Below, in pieces: positions 53,401-64,000 of a DNA stretch of 64,000 nucleotides (positions within the stretch are counted from its first letter, which is position 1; each line of letters starts with the position of its first letter). A model generated the notes under the pieces. It made no database searches. It worked only from the letters and a program-made list of their open reading frames with translations, and was not told where the DNA came from. The position numbers were made by a program, and so were the translations under genes. Source of the stretch: Mesodorylaimus sp. YZB2_4 (taxonomy: Eukaryota; Nematoda; Enoplea; Dorylaimida; Dorylaimidae); NCBI GenBank assembly GCA_030248295.1, contig JASANH010001374.1:186001-250000 (forward strand), written 5' to 3'.

Positions 53401-56240
53401 CCACACCTGACCATCCTAAACTGTAGAGGCTTGCTTGGAGAAATCGAGGGTTCGAACTCCGTTCAAGGCTTAAGTTTTTGTGTACATTTCTAAATCCTAT
53501 CCATGCCTTATTTCCCCAGCTGAACTGCTCCTTCTCTCAACTAGACCCATAAGAGAACAACTTGCTCGAGCCTACCAGATTCTACTTCCTTGGTCCTATC
53601 TGTCAGGATAAATGTCTTGCACTTGGGAGCCCAGGGTTTATGAAAAAAGCGGAAAACAATTTCCCCTTATTTTTTCAAGGTTTTCTAGAAAAAACTTCGA
53701 TTCTTTCCCCCAATTATTTTCCCGCTGACTCAGTGCTGCTAAATCAATTTCAACTAATTTACAGATCCTCAAAAAAAAGCAGACGATTCAAAGTTTGCAC
53801 CCTCCAAGTTTAACCCCCCCAGTTCTTCCAAATTTTGACTGATTTTCCCAAGTTTTTCAGACAATCATCAAATTCCATGACTTTTACAGGCTTTCGCAGC
53901 CTCGTATAAACTCTGTAGCCTAGCCTATGAACAATCGAAATTTGCTCCTACTTTGGCAATCAATCCCGAGATAAGCACACGATCGGAGATGAAACGGTTT
54001 TTCCAGCGATTTTAAGTTAGCCGTGCATTTCTCAAATTTCTACATCACTTTCAATTTTTGTGCGAAATAGCACTCGCAATCAAACTAATTCTATCTCTCA
54101 CCTTTCACTTGCACCAATGACGTGGTCTTCACTACGCCCGCCTTGTTACTCGCCTCGCATCGATAAAACGCTTGATCCAACGGTTCCAATCGATTGATCC
54201 GTAATCGAGACCAATAATCTCGATTCTTTACGATTACACGATTCTTCTCTTTCAACAACGGCGCATCATTTTTGTACCATCTGAAATAATCCGCTCCGTA
54301 AAATCTACTCTATCCACACGGTTTTCGGACACCACGAGGGACCCCCTTCTGACTTGGGAGAACATTTCAAATTCTACTGTAAATCCGCATCGTCTTACTT
54401 GAATTCGATGGGCAAAACACCAGCCGCATTGCATTTCAATCGAAGCAACTCGCCTTCATTTTTGGTCAAATTTGGTAAAAGACCATTCAAATGAATATAA
54501 GGTCCTAAATATTTAAAAAAGGGTATATTATATACAATTTGAAACAAAAATAGTTTTTTACTATTTCCAAAATCCGCTCCATTCGCGACCGCATTCGTTT
54601 GAGTCCTGGAAGAATAATCAATAGTTGTAATCATCGTCATCGATTTGTCCTTATTTGGTCAAAAACTCATATGTTCTTGATAAAAATGCAGTTGATGAAC
54701 ACACAAAAAACTTTAGTCTCATATAAAGAATACAAACAAATCGAATCAATCGATAAGAATTCAAATCGAATTAAACCGATCGATAAGAAACCAGGCAATC
54801 AATCAATAAAATTGCAACTATCGTTCAACAAATTCTTTTTCTACTTAAACTTTCATGATTTACGACAAAGACGAGGAATCTGACGTTTACGATTTCCTTC
54901 GACGTTCAATCAAATTACGAGGCTTAACGGGTCCCGGGCGCACAAAATGATTTACTACCCTCCCTCCGTCGACAATTCATTCATTGCCAACCAATCACAA
55001 TTCCACGCAATTCTCTTTTAATGACGCTCGTAAATTTTCCAATCCCGAATCGTCGTCAAATTTGAAAAAGTACACAACCGAATGCACGTTAAAAAGTCGA
55101 CTCGACTAGCCAACCAAGAAGATACCTCGACTAAAACTTTTTCTCCCAGGCTCGTCTCGTCACCACTATACTCCGAGGTGGTCTGGTCTCGTCCAATTGT
55201 CGAGACGAAACCGGATTCCTAATTTTCTTGGCAACCTAAATCGAGCATGGACCAATGTTCGACACAGTCGACTCGGCCGTGTCGAGAAGGCGCCCGCTCG
55301 TCGTGTGTGTGTTCTGTTTGATCAACGACCCGCTGCGCCTGACCCGATCGATCGATGGCCAGGGCGCCGATTCGATTACGAGCACTTATCCATCCTAGGC
55401 CTGCCCATATTTAGCAATATCCAATGAAGGATCTTATTTTTAATTCATCCAAACGTCCATCTGCTACTCGCCAATCCAAATCCTAATTACACGTTTTGTC
55501 CATCCAGACGCGGCCCCTCGGCCTGTTTTCACTATTCTCCCGCTTACGTCGAAACAAATGAAACCACACCCCCTCGACATCTGCCCCAGCCACATGTCAT
55601 CCTAGCTTACGAAAAACACCACCCTGCCACACGTTTCTGCTTCCTTCCAACCTCGGCACAGCGCGAGGATAAAATGCCTTTCGACCCCATTGCTCGAAGT
55701 GAAACATCAAATTGACGGGTTGCACCTCCCAGTCCCCTCATTTTTACCACCAGCAATATCGGCTATCTGAACGTGGCCATTTCTCAAAACTCATGTACTA
55801 CAAGGCCGAAACGGTTTGGCAACTGAATAAACATGTCACCAACATAAATCATTTCCACACGCTCTCAACCATGCAAACGGCGGTCATCAATTTTCAAATT
55901 TGCAACCATTCCTCCTTTTCTTACGACGACGAATCATCCCCCTCCCTTCCTCGTGTCAGCTGCGCCACGAGTCATTGAACGCCGATTGGCAAAAACAAAT
56001 GCCATTACAAACACAAATTACACGACAACTGCTCATATATTATATGAAATCCACGAAAAACAAAGTGACAATTACTTTAAAATTACTTTTTCAAAAAATA
56101 TATTTTACTTACCAAGTTTCATTCGAATTTCTTCCATGATTACGACCATGTTCATTTTCATTCAATGTCATCGAAGAATAATCTTCTTCGTCGTAATCCT
56201 CATCCCCGCCGGCCGGCTCGATATACAGATCGTCGCTCAT
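47461..56240 (-). CDS. ROR: ROR-type receptor tyrosine kinase (Ig, Frizzled CRD, kringle, TM, kinase)
   Basis: A single-pass Wnt-binding receptor (vertebrate ROR1/ROR2, nematode CAM-1) acting in cell migration and neuronal development. Minus-strand exons: 56240-56113, 54605-54562, 54504-54399, 54280-54102, 53036-52827, 52586-52388, 52325-52012, 51678-51227, 49341-48830, 48441-48324, 48144-47461; phase agrees at all ten junctions (about 981 residues). In order: Ig domain (LRLKCNAAG to [10 protein letters not shown]), cysteine-rich Frizzled domain ([37 protein letters not shown]), kringle ([11 protein letters not shown] to PWCF and YCDVPKC), TM at about 447-473, a His-rich juxtamembrane stretch ([13 protein letters not shown]), then kinase with GEGQFG (about 610), VAVK (about 650), HRDLATRN (about 769) and DFG (about 789). 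Kinase motifs are canonical. The N-lobe carries Thr/Ser/Gly-rich inserts, and the tail is Ser/Gly/Arg-rich. The first exon has no signal peptide, so the true 5' end is uncertain. Intron 53037-54101 shows nothing notable. Confidence 0.93.
49800..49925. mobile_element. SINE fragment next to the 49.9-kb foldback element
   Basis: Shares ggccagcagtca, gtgag.gg and gtctccactag with the SINE at 4197-4525. It lacks the tRNA-like head and so is a tail fragment. Within ROR intron 49342-51226. Confidence 0.5.
49927..50924. mobile_element. 1-kb inverted-repeat element with a nested SINE
   Basis: The ends gcaagtatgggca and tgcccatacttgc are inverted, and the arms match over about 290 and 320 bp: acagtcatac versus gtatgactgt, gacctgacctgtctcac versus its complement at 50698-50718, agatcagatcagatc versus gatctgatctgatct. 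The arms carry mirrored poly-G/poly-C runs. The loop is occupied by a SINE (50206-50470). No clear target duplication, no transposase. Confidence 0.8.
50206..50470 (-). mobile_element. tRNA-derived SINE nested in the inverted-repeat element
   Basis: The minus-strand head carries the B box GGGTTCGATCCC (about 50380-50400), an actcgtcccgggttcgatc context and the gccgcggc stretch at about 50451, as in the SINE at 4197-4525. Its insertion splits the two arms of the older element. Confidence 0.65.
51730..51985. mobile_element. Short MITE, CCCGC family, copy 2
   Basis: Left arm cgaattcccgctgcaagccg then cttatgaca (51739-51767) is mirrored by tgtcataagcgg then cttgcagcggg (51948-51970). It lies in the ROR intron that splits the kringle domain (51679-52011) and makes up most of it. 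Confidence 0.8.
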
Positions 56241-58214
56241 TTTTGTTTTCTTCGCCCAAATAATAAAATATCGATCAACTAATTTTTGATGTTCAAAATA
56301 AAAATTGATAGCACTTGTTTTTCAATACCAATGAGAACTTGAAAAAACAAAAAAGTAAGACCGAGTCGAGCCGAGAATAATTGTGAAAACTGGCCCAGCT
56401 TATGATCGATATTGGCGACTAGGGAATGGAGGACCAACGAGTCCGCTTCGACCATCGATCTTCAATGACGAAACGGAGCCAGGCATCCAACCTAATCCCA
56501 CTCGCCACGAAAAATGGCCCCTATTATTCCTCGTTAACCAAATGAACAACTCTCAACTCGTCCAAGCTAAAAGAAAACGAAAAACGTTGAAGCGCAGTTT
56601 TAAAGAGTAAAGAAAATCAACGATGCTGACTGGCAACAATTTTTGAGCGAAAAATGAGCAACTCGGGCTGCCTCCTAAGCTAACAACTAAATATTCTCTA
56701 GCTGAGAACTAACTGTTACCACTTCACTCCACGCCCACCCTCTGCTCGACCGAGTACTTGTCTCTCATTCCCTCATCCTCCTCCACCTAACTAACCACAA
56801 CCTTTTAGCCCCGCGGGCGGCCCTCCGCCAACAGCTGCGCCCGCTCTTCTCCCCTCGACCGAATGGCGTAATCCGAGTAAAAATCCTCAAACTATGAACA
56901 CAACTGCTGCTCGCCCGAATCATGTCCAATCCCTCCTTCCACACAAAAAACATGCTACGAACATGGTTTTCAGTTGGCCAGAGTTAACAAACGACACGAA
57001 CGGTCCTAAATGACACGGACGACAAAACGGAGGACATGGAAAACGAACGTTGTAGGAGGTGATGCGCCATCAATCACCCTCCGCCGGCCCGAACGGAGAC
57101 CAGCCTACTCAATCACCAATGCCCTGCACCACACGAAAACCACTGTCGACGTTTAATAATGATGACGCCTTCCACCAATTTCCGGCAGCCCGTCGTCCGA
57201 ATCATGAATCATCCGAGGACGGCTAAGACGTTCGTCCACTCGATAAAGGATATTCAAAAGCAGAGAGCTCGCCATCGCAACGGCACGCTCTGCTTGCCTC
57301 GTCCATTTATGTTTATGCAGCGTTTGCACTCAAGCTGCTAACCGACTTGGATGGATGATCGATACGAGCCATAGTCCCCCCGTTTAACCTGCCCCTTGTC
57401 TCGCGGGATCATCCACCATCCACAATTATCATCGACCCGACCAAGCCCGGTCTTACTTGGCATTCCCCTCCCCCCTAGATAAGTTTTCCACTGATTTTAC
57501 GATAGGAACGGCAAAAAAGCCTGTCCTTAACTACTACAAAAATCTAGACGCCCAAAAACTAGCTGTCTGAAATGGCTCAACACTGGGCGGTCGGTCATTT
57601 GCTAACAACTGTATCGACGAGCGTACACAGGCCATAAATCAAACTGTACTAACCTACGAACAGGATGGATGCGCGGCCGTAAAAGGACAACCCTTCGTCG
57701 ACACTGTACTGCCCAAGTAGGGACTGGTTTTCTCGCGCATGGCCCTCACATTTCACACACTAACCACCCATGCCTAGCGTAAGCCAGTAAGACGATTCCC
57801 CTCGCATCCAAGGCCGCCAACTCGTCAAAATGCAGACGTCGAAACTGTCACAATGGCCGATAGGTTCGTGTCAGAAAATGTACTCGTCTTACGTGCTCCA
57901 TTATCCAAATACGTCCAAGCATTGGTACATTTCCTAAATGACGGCTCGCTCGGAGGGGCGTCAGTGGGTAAACAAACGGCGACTGGCTTCCGTAGATTGT
58001 GAGTCCGTTCCGTCCCCCCCCCCCCAAACATGGAAAATATTCCAAATAAAGCCAGACTAGGGTTGGTTAAATAGATTTTTTGACCAAAAATTGTCATCCC
58101 CGACCTCCATGTCATTAATCATGACAAAAAATTGATATATGCCCGGCACTATGTGACTGAAACGAGTTCGCGACGAGAAGGCCTTATTTTATACAAAAAG
58201 TTATTTCCAACTAT

Positions 58215-58390
58215 TGTATCAAAATTTGAATTCCCGCTCTTTGCTTTTTATGATATATATACCCTCGTATGTAGAATATGGAAAAAAATTTAAATACCAT
58301 ATGCGCACCAACTACAATAAGTCCGCGCGCCTCGCCATATCAAAATGACATAAGAAACAGAGCGCGCAAATTCAAATTTTTTGAAAATTA
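58215..58390. mobile_element. Short MITE, CCCGC family, copy 3
   Basis: Left arm atcaaaatttgaattcccgc then tctttgctttttatgata is mirrored, imperfectly, by tgacataagaaacagagcg then cgcaaattcaaatttt. The arms are diverged, so it is an older copy. Confidence 0.55.
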
Positions 58391-59981
58391 AATGATTAAA
58401 GATAAAGTTTGAAACTGATGGTAAAACCTAATCAATTTCAATCAAGGAATTTCAAATCCGAAGACAGCCATTGGCCAACGAGCAAGAATTTTCATCGGTT
58501 TTTGCAGACGGAAGCCTCTCTTTTCCAATTTCGTATACGAGACATAATGAATGCGAGAGGGGGGCCATGTGCAGGGGAGCCCCGCCCGTCGGTCGAGTGT
58601 TTCTGTCATTACTATTTGAACGGTGGTCAACGAGGACGAATGACCAGGCTGTTGTCGCCTGCTGACTGACGCGTCCGGCGACAACGTGTTGTCTCTTGGG
58701 TCGACCAGGGAATATTCTAAAGCCCGAGAATAAAATGCTTGGTGGCGCGAAAAGATGTCACCCGTCTCGACGTCCCGTTCGGATGGCAAGTAATTGCTGG
58801 ACACGCCACTCTCCAATACACCCTACAAGACAGACACGAGGAAGTGGATCGCTTTCTTAGAAAATTTCAGATTATTTGAACCGTCTAATGCGCCAAATAG
58901 CAAATGTTCCGTAAATCGTAGCCGAGCACTGGAATATGCAAATGAAATCGATCCGCCTTCTTCGCTTTCACCAAAGATAGGATGGCTAATGGAAATGAAA
59001 AACCAACGGCCTATGTTTGCAGCTGATGAGAAAAGGATGAAATATCGGTAATTGGAGAACAACTCAAACACGCGTCCGTCCAACCATTCGAACGGAGCCA
59101 ATCCGTGCCACTGCCTCACAACTCATACAATCTTTGCTTTCTATAAACTTTAGCTACAAATCTTCGAAGGACCTAGCAATCCAAAAAGACTAAAACCTTT
59201 CCTTTTTCAAACCACGGACCAACTAAAATGCACCCGATTCCTTTCCTATTCTCCAGTGACCAGACCAAATTCGAGGACCCCCGCGGGAACAACGTGCCCC
59301 GGCCAAGTTCACCAAAGCGTGCAAAACGGCCAAGGTTCGATGAGAATATTCGATAATTACGTCCTGATTGCAGAAACCACAAAACTGTCACCCGCAATCA
59401 TCGGTCAATGGTCAACGGGCGCTCCTGTTCGGCACGCGGACGAGACGATTTTTTGGGAAGCTAGAAAAGCACAAGTCTCCCGACTGTCATGCCTGCAACG
59501 CCATACAACCCATAGTTTTTCAATCAGCTTACCATGCTCGGTTGAACAGTTTCACAACTCGGCCTCTCGCCAGTCGACTGTATTCACAGAATCATTTCCT
59601 AAAAGTTTCATTTACACAATCTCTGTGCAGTAAATATTTTTTAGGCGCTCACCTTGAGCTCGATTCCCTTCAAAAATACCATGATTCCCAACAATTCACA
59701 AATTTCAACGGAACGGTCAACTCAAATTTCGTTTTCCTCGTCGAAAAAAACACAAAACTATGTGAAAAATTACTAAATTAGATCCGTTTTTTCGATCCGG
59801 CCTCTAGTCCGTCTGTTTTCGCGCCATTGCACCTACCGTACCTGATGCGCAGGTACAACCGCATTTGGCGCTAATTTAAATTTAGATACAACATCATTGG
59901 GCAGTCGGTAATTTCAGAACAAATTGTATTTGTGGGAATCTTACAAATCATCACGAAAAACATAATACGTAACAAACATAC

Positions 59982-60011
59982 CGATAAAAGAAGGAAAAAC
60001 ACAAAATGCAT
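59982..60011 (-). CDS. Candidate signal-peptide mini-exon (possibly ROR exon 1)
   Basis: On the minus strand an ATG at 60011 opens MHFVFFLLLS and is followed directly by a good donor, gtatgtttg. A hydrophobic ten-residue start with a donor in phase 0, upstream of a receptor gene that lacks a signal peptide, is suggestive. However, no convincing phase-0 acceptor was found before the 56240 ATG; the only one, after gggcgaag, is weak. Confidence 0.2.
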
Positions 60012-60104
60012 CGCTTCGTTTGTAAATCCCAAAAAGACCCAAGATGAAAGATCATTCACTCAAAGTCGCGAGGATTATCCTCGATCTGGTCAATTCCGCT
60101 GCAT

Positions 60105-61282
60105 CTAAATGTTCATGACGCTACTTTGAGCAGTGGCGTACATATCGCGCAGAACTCGTAAACTATCGCCATATTTGTCCACATCGCTTTTATTCCTTTG
60201 CTGACACCATTCTTTCTTGGCTTGACGCCAACGAGGTAAGTATTGATTGAGAATAGCCGACGCCGACTCCTCGTCACCCGTCACTTCGGTTGGATCTTCG
60301 CGATCAGTTTCCGGTCGAACAGTACCTGAAATACAGATCGATAAGTATTCGCTGATTAGTTTTTGTTCTGGATATTATCAGGTCAGACCAAAGGAAAACC
60401 GCCAGCGTGTGTGTAGGTAAGAAATCCAGAATCAAATATGGGGTCAGGTGGACATATTTGAAGGGTTGGATCACCAGATACTGTGTGCATGATCGGACAG
60501 CGCAAGCTTAGTGAAGCAGGCACTTGCTGATCGTGCCATGCCGGATTACGAGCTTGCGTCTGATTGTGAGTCGTGCAATAGTACGGCAATCGAACCCAGT
60601 ACGAGAATGGGTCCATATCCAGAACCGGAGGGTAAGTTACACAGAACAGAAAATAACGAAATCGGAAAATGACGAGCGCGTACAGTAGATTTGCCCCATC
60701 ACCATCCCAAATTAGATCGCTGCTTTTTACACTCTTTCTTCCATTTGGAGGCAAAAATACAAGGGGCCAAGACATACTTTTACGTGTGATCGCTTTGGCT
60801 GCCAACAACGACTCTTGATCGTAGTCCACTGTGGATCGATCGATCGACTGGCCAGTGACCACGCTGTCCTTGGTGTGCTTGCCACGCATCCAAATACGAC
60901 ACAACGCATACAGCCCGTGCTCCATTCCAGAATTTTGGATTTCGAAAGCTTTTTGACGTAATTCGAAAATAATTTTCTTTTGTGATCGACGTTTCTTTTT
61001 GGCGTCGATCGACGAAATTGAATCCGAACCACCCTTAGATGGTGAAAATTTTCCAATTTTTTGTAGCGAACTACGACGATGACCGCCGGTTGACTTTCGA
61101 TAGGGCGATACCAAGGATTCGTCTTGTTCCGAATCCGATCCTTCTCGATCGTCATCATCGTCTCCGCGCGGTTCTCGTTTTCCGTTCGATGTCACTGTGC
61201 TCAAATTATTTTGATTTCGGATACTTTTTAACAAATTTCCCAATCGATCACGAGCCGCATTAACATCGGGAATGTCGGCCAT
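60105..61282 (-). CDS. LIN37: LIN37, subunit of the DREAM/MuvB complex
   Basis: A nuclear protein of 241 residues. LIN37 is a core MuvB subunit that helps the DREAM complex repress cell-cycle genes in quiescence. Exons 61282-60778 and 60325-60105 join in phase (AAA A|GT). Two conserved segments identify it: GLYALCRIWMRGKHT at about 124-138, matching LYPICRAWMRNSP of human LIN37, and the C-terminal block WRQAKKEWCQQRNKSDVDKY then LRVLRDMY, matching human [23 protein letters not shown]. The N-terminal third is acidic and Ser/Arg-rich (GDDDDDREGSDSE). The frame of exon 1 stays open through the 452-bp intron, which could mislead a gene finder into a 299-residue protein; the exon 2 match shows that splicing is needed. 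Confidence 0.9.
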
Positions 61283-61339
61283 GGTTTATTTATTTTTTTT
61301 TTAATAGGTTTTACCCAGAATTAACAGAACAATTTGAAC

Positions 61340-61470
61340 GCACAGACCTTTTAGAAAATTTGAACGCTTTCGGCTTACTGTAGCTCACGCGCGCACACAT
61401 CTGCGCATTTTCATGCTTACCCATAAAAGCGGGAATTTAAAATTTTAAGGTTGATTTCCTAGATTTAGTA
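61340..61470. mobile_element. Possible short MITE, CCCGC family, copy 4
   Basis: Lies between LIN37 and FAAH. Left aaaatttgaacgctttcggc is mirrored poorly by aaaagcgggaatttaaaatttt (61424-61445). It resembles the ends of the other three copies, but the left arm is weak. The rest of the 61283-61635 gap shows nothing. Confidence 0.35.
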
Positions 61471-61635
61471 ATTCTGTCACACAAACAGTTTTGAAACCAG
61501 GGTGATACTCGTACGTTAGTAAATCAAAGCACCGGAAAACTTATTCAAAATCACATCTCTCTTCCACAAAATTCACATCAAAGCTATCCTTTCGAACCTA
61601 CAATCACTCCTAAATCAATCCCAAATGACCTGCAT

Positions 61636-63961
61636 TCACTGATTGACCCCTTGCTCGATCTCTTTCATCACACGCAGACACATCTCCTCCTCGTTCGGCA
61701 ATGTGACACATTGCACATTGACCGGCAGCCCGACAGAATCGGCCCCGCAGTGCTTGGCAATGGTCTTGGAGAAGACTTCGGTGGCACCATAGGCCCCGTT
61801 CCTGACCAGGGCTTCATCCTCGGCCGTCACTCTGCCCACTGGCACAACACCAGCCACGAAATCCAGAATATTGAAAGTGGTCGTGTAGGAAGCTGCAGGC
61901 GACACGCGCGTGGGTGCATGCTGGGGCACGGCAGTACACGCAAACGCGGGGCAAATGAGTGCATCCAACGACTCGGCCTTCCATCGTCGCACATACTCGA
62001 ATTGAGCCCGTGCCACCTGCTCGTAAATGGATCGAACCTCGGCCAATGTCACAGGCGGGGCCAGCATCAGAGTGGACGCCACGGGACTGATCCGACTGAG
62101 CAGATGACCCAGCAGACGTTTCACACAGCCTGGCATTGCGTACAGATTGATAATAGGGGCGTAGAACGGGTGCACAAGATCCGACTTGGCCATCCCCAGC
62201 AGGTACGCACCACCGTCCGCCAAAGACGCTCCTGAAATGAGGATCCGCTCCATAAGGAATCGTGCCCTCAAAGGGGCCCTTGAGAAGCGACCTGGACATA
62301 ACTTCAGTAGAGGACCCACCCTGCGTGAACCAAGGACACCCTTGCTAGTCTATCCCACACTAGCTTGTAAGTGATTCAGTTGCAGTGCCACACAAATACA
62401 GCACAGTAACCCGAGGGATGGCCTTCCCAGCCAGGGGATTACCCTCCCATCCGCCACGGCCTACCAGGCACGAGGGCTACACGTGTCTAGCGAACAATGA
62501 TATTCTCCACCAAAAGAGCAGCACTGCATTTGCAAATCCTATCGGCGCCCCTCACATTGGCACTTAGATTTCAGTCCAGAATCAGGCCCGTCCGAAATCC
62601 CACTGGGTCTAGACGAGAACGTACATCGCACAGAAACTTCGAAGGGGCATACTGTGATTCGCATTGGCTCGTATCACTAGAGAATGACCAGCGGAGCTTT
62701 CGCACCAAAAACTCACGGCATGCAACCAAGTCTCCCTACATGGTCCATGCTCTGGGCCACTTTCATGCCCTGACCGCGCAACACCCATGGCCACCTAACA
62801 TGCAGTATCCCGCCACCAATCCTTCTTGGCCCCAGTCTTCCTGGATCAGGCCGAACTATGGAACATCATCCTGGGTGGGTCCTGTTACAACCACGGTGAG
62901 AGGACACGACTAGCTAACATACAGTATCCCACCACACATCCCCGTCTCCCTGGGCGTTTCTGCGAGCCCCCTTCACACTCCTGCAGTCCATTGGCTTACC
63001 GACATACAAGCGCATCAACTCGCACGAACTCGGTGGTTGATAGGGCACGAGTAGGTGACCGTTGCTGGCCAAGACTTGTCTAGCCACTTGCACGGCCCTC
63101 CGACAGGCCGGTGTGGCCTCCATGAACCCGTCGAACACATAGAAGCCAATCTTCAACCGCTCCTGCTTCCGGCCCTGATACACGTCCTCGCGCCACTGCA
63201 GTGGTTTGACATACGGGTCGGCCTCGTACAATTTCTCATCCGATGTCAACCAACGAGTAATGGCCACCACCGATTCCACGTCCCGACCCATCGGCCCGAT
63301 ACACGGCGACACCATGGGCCTGCCAGGCACTGAAGTGGCAGATCCAATTTGAGACAAACGAGTCGACGATGGTTTCAAGCCGACGACACCACAAAAATGG
63401 GCCGGTATGCGAATACTGCCGCCCACATCGCCCCCGATGCCCACCATCGATCCACCCGCCGCCAACAAAGCCGCCTCCCCGCCCGACGACCCGCCACTGG
63501 TCAGTCTCTGATCGTGCGGGTTCCTGGTCGTGCCGTAGATCGGATTCGAACACCCAAACCAAAATAGACCCTCGGGAATATTCGTGTGCACGAATGGAAT
63601 GGCCCCCGATCGACGAAGCGACGCCACCACAACCGCGTCCTCGCATGATGGCCGAAACAAAGCGTTGGCGTAGCCTCGCGTCGAATCGAAACCTCGTACC
63701 TGAAACGAGCAACGATCAATCGATTCCTCGGCAGACCACGACACACACGCCTTACGGCCACAGTCTCCTTGATACTGACTGGCACCCCGAACAGGGGCGG
63801 CTTGTCATCGGTCTGGTATCGACGATCCAAATCGTCCGCCCAGTCCGCAGCGTCTGGGAAGAATAGGCAAATGCTATTGGTCTGATTGTGGGCCTCGATT
63901 GCTCGCCATTGGTACGCTTCCACGGCTTCCTTAGCGCTTATAGTCCCCTTTTGCAGTTCAT
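61636..63961 (-). CDS. FAAH: Fatty-acid amide hydrolase (amidase signature family), 5' end missing
   Basis: Hydrolyses N-acylethanolamines such as anandamide to fatty acid and ethanolamine; a membrane-bound serine hydrolase. Minus-strand exons 63961-63756, 63699-63000 and 62231-61636 join in phase (about 500 residues recovered); at least one 5' exon, normally with the N-terminal membrane anchor, lies beyond the window. The catalytic Ser-Ser-Lys triad is intact: Lys in GVPVSIKE, Ser in TSGGSSGGEAALL, and Ser in GGDVGGSIRIPAHFCG. Also GPMGRDVESV and, in the last exon, LDFVAGVVPVGRVTAEDE and SVGLPVNVQCV, matching mammalian FAAH closely. The start of the last exon was placed at 62231 because that acceptor restores the phase and removes the non-homologous upstream frame. 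The 768-bp intron 62232-62999 contains two direct copies of a ctaaca.acagtatccc.cca motif at about 62797 and 62914. Confidence 0.93.
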
Positions 63962-64000
63962 CTGTAAGTTAATAATAGGCATAAAGAGAAGTGGCTTCGA
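63962..64000. other. Right edge: intron of the FAAH gene
   Basis: Minus-strand acceptor side of the intron before exon 63961-63756 (taacttacag). Too short to say more. Confidence 0.6.

Larger units (their letters stand above)
56241..60104. other. Region between the ROR first recovered exon and LIN37
   Basis: Nearly 3.9 kb with no supported gene other than a candidate mini-exon at 59982-60011. It probably holds the promoter and missing 5' exon(s) of the ROR gene. It contains a short MITE (58215-58390) and a C12 run (58014-58025). Confidence 0.45.

Noticed and set aside
60383..60777. C-terminal part of a 299-codon open frame continuing LIN37 exon 1
   Set aside because: It lacks the conserved LIN37 C-terminus. 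A donor at 60777 and acceptor before 60325 join in phase to a proper LIN37 ending.

Overview
This is a 64 kb stretch of nuclear DNA from a eukaryote, almost certainly an invertebrate animal. Genes are split by GT-AG introns, many only 45-65 bp long, with acceptors of the TTTTAG/TTTCAG type. A putative neuropeptide precursor with ELF-amide-type repeats resembles the nematode TRH-1 precursor. Together with long G/C homopolymers and TTAGGC-like motifs this points to a nematode or a near relative. That placement is inference; no marker gene is present to settle it.

Gene order from left to right: (1) a KIF21-type kinesin (+, 25 recovered exons, first and last exons uncertain); (2) a short FOXO-like forkhead gene (+, two exons); (3) an amidated neuropeptide precursor (-, two exons); (4) a block of old duplications without a convincing gene (14.0-18.4 kb); (5) an intronless BTB-like gene (-); (6) an intronless DEG/ENaC channel gene (+); (7) about 5 kb without a gene, holding a foldback element; (8) a giant KIND-FERM-PDZ scaffold gene (+, 23 exons, 28.66-47.0 kb); (9) a ROR-type receptor tyrosine kinase (-, 11 exons, 47.46-56.24 kb); (10) LIN37 of the DREAM/MuvB complex (-, two exons); (11) a fatty-acid amide hydrolase (-, the three 3' exons, running off the right edge). 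I assembled the multi-exon genes by hand. In each of them the codon phase agrees at every proposed junction, which is strong internal support.

The genes are not an operon or one pathway. Several belong to neuronal or signalling biology: KIF21 (axonal transport and microtubule control), DEG/ENaC, a TRH-like peptide, ROR (Wnt receptor) and FAAH (N-acylethanolamine breakdown). I see no evidence that they are co-regulated.

The noncoding part is rich in structure. One intron of the KIND-FERM-PDZ gene holds about 19 tandem copies of a 96/97-bp unit. Each copy repeats the end of the preceding exon with its 5' splice site and also a tRNA-like A-box/B-box pair. Two introns of the same gene hold related foldback elements that are palindromic almost end to end. 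There are further inverted-repeat elements, a small MITE family, tRNA-derived SINEs, two near-perfect hairpins and nine G or C runs of 12-17 nt. Four genes have a splice-acceptor-like sequence 8-41 nt before the ATG, as expected for spliced-leader trans-splicing or 5'UTR introns.
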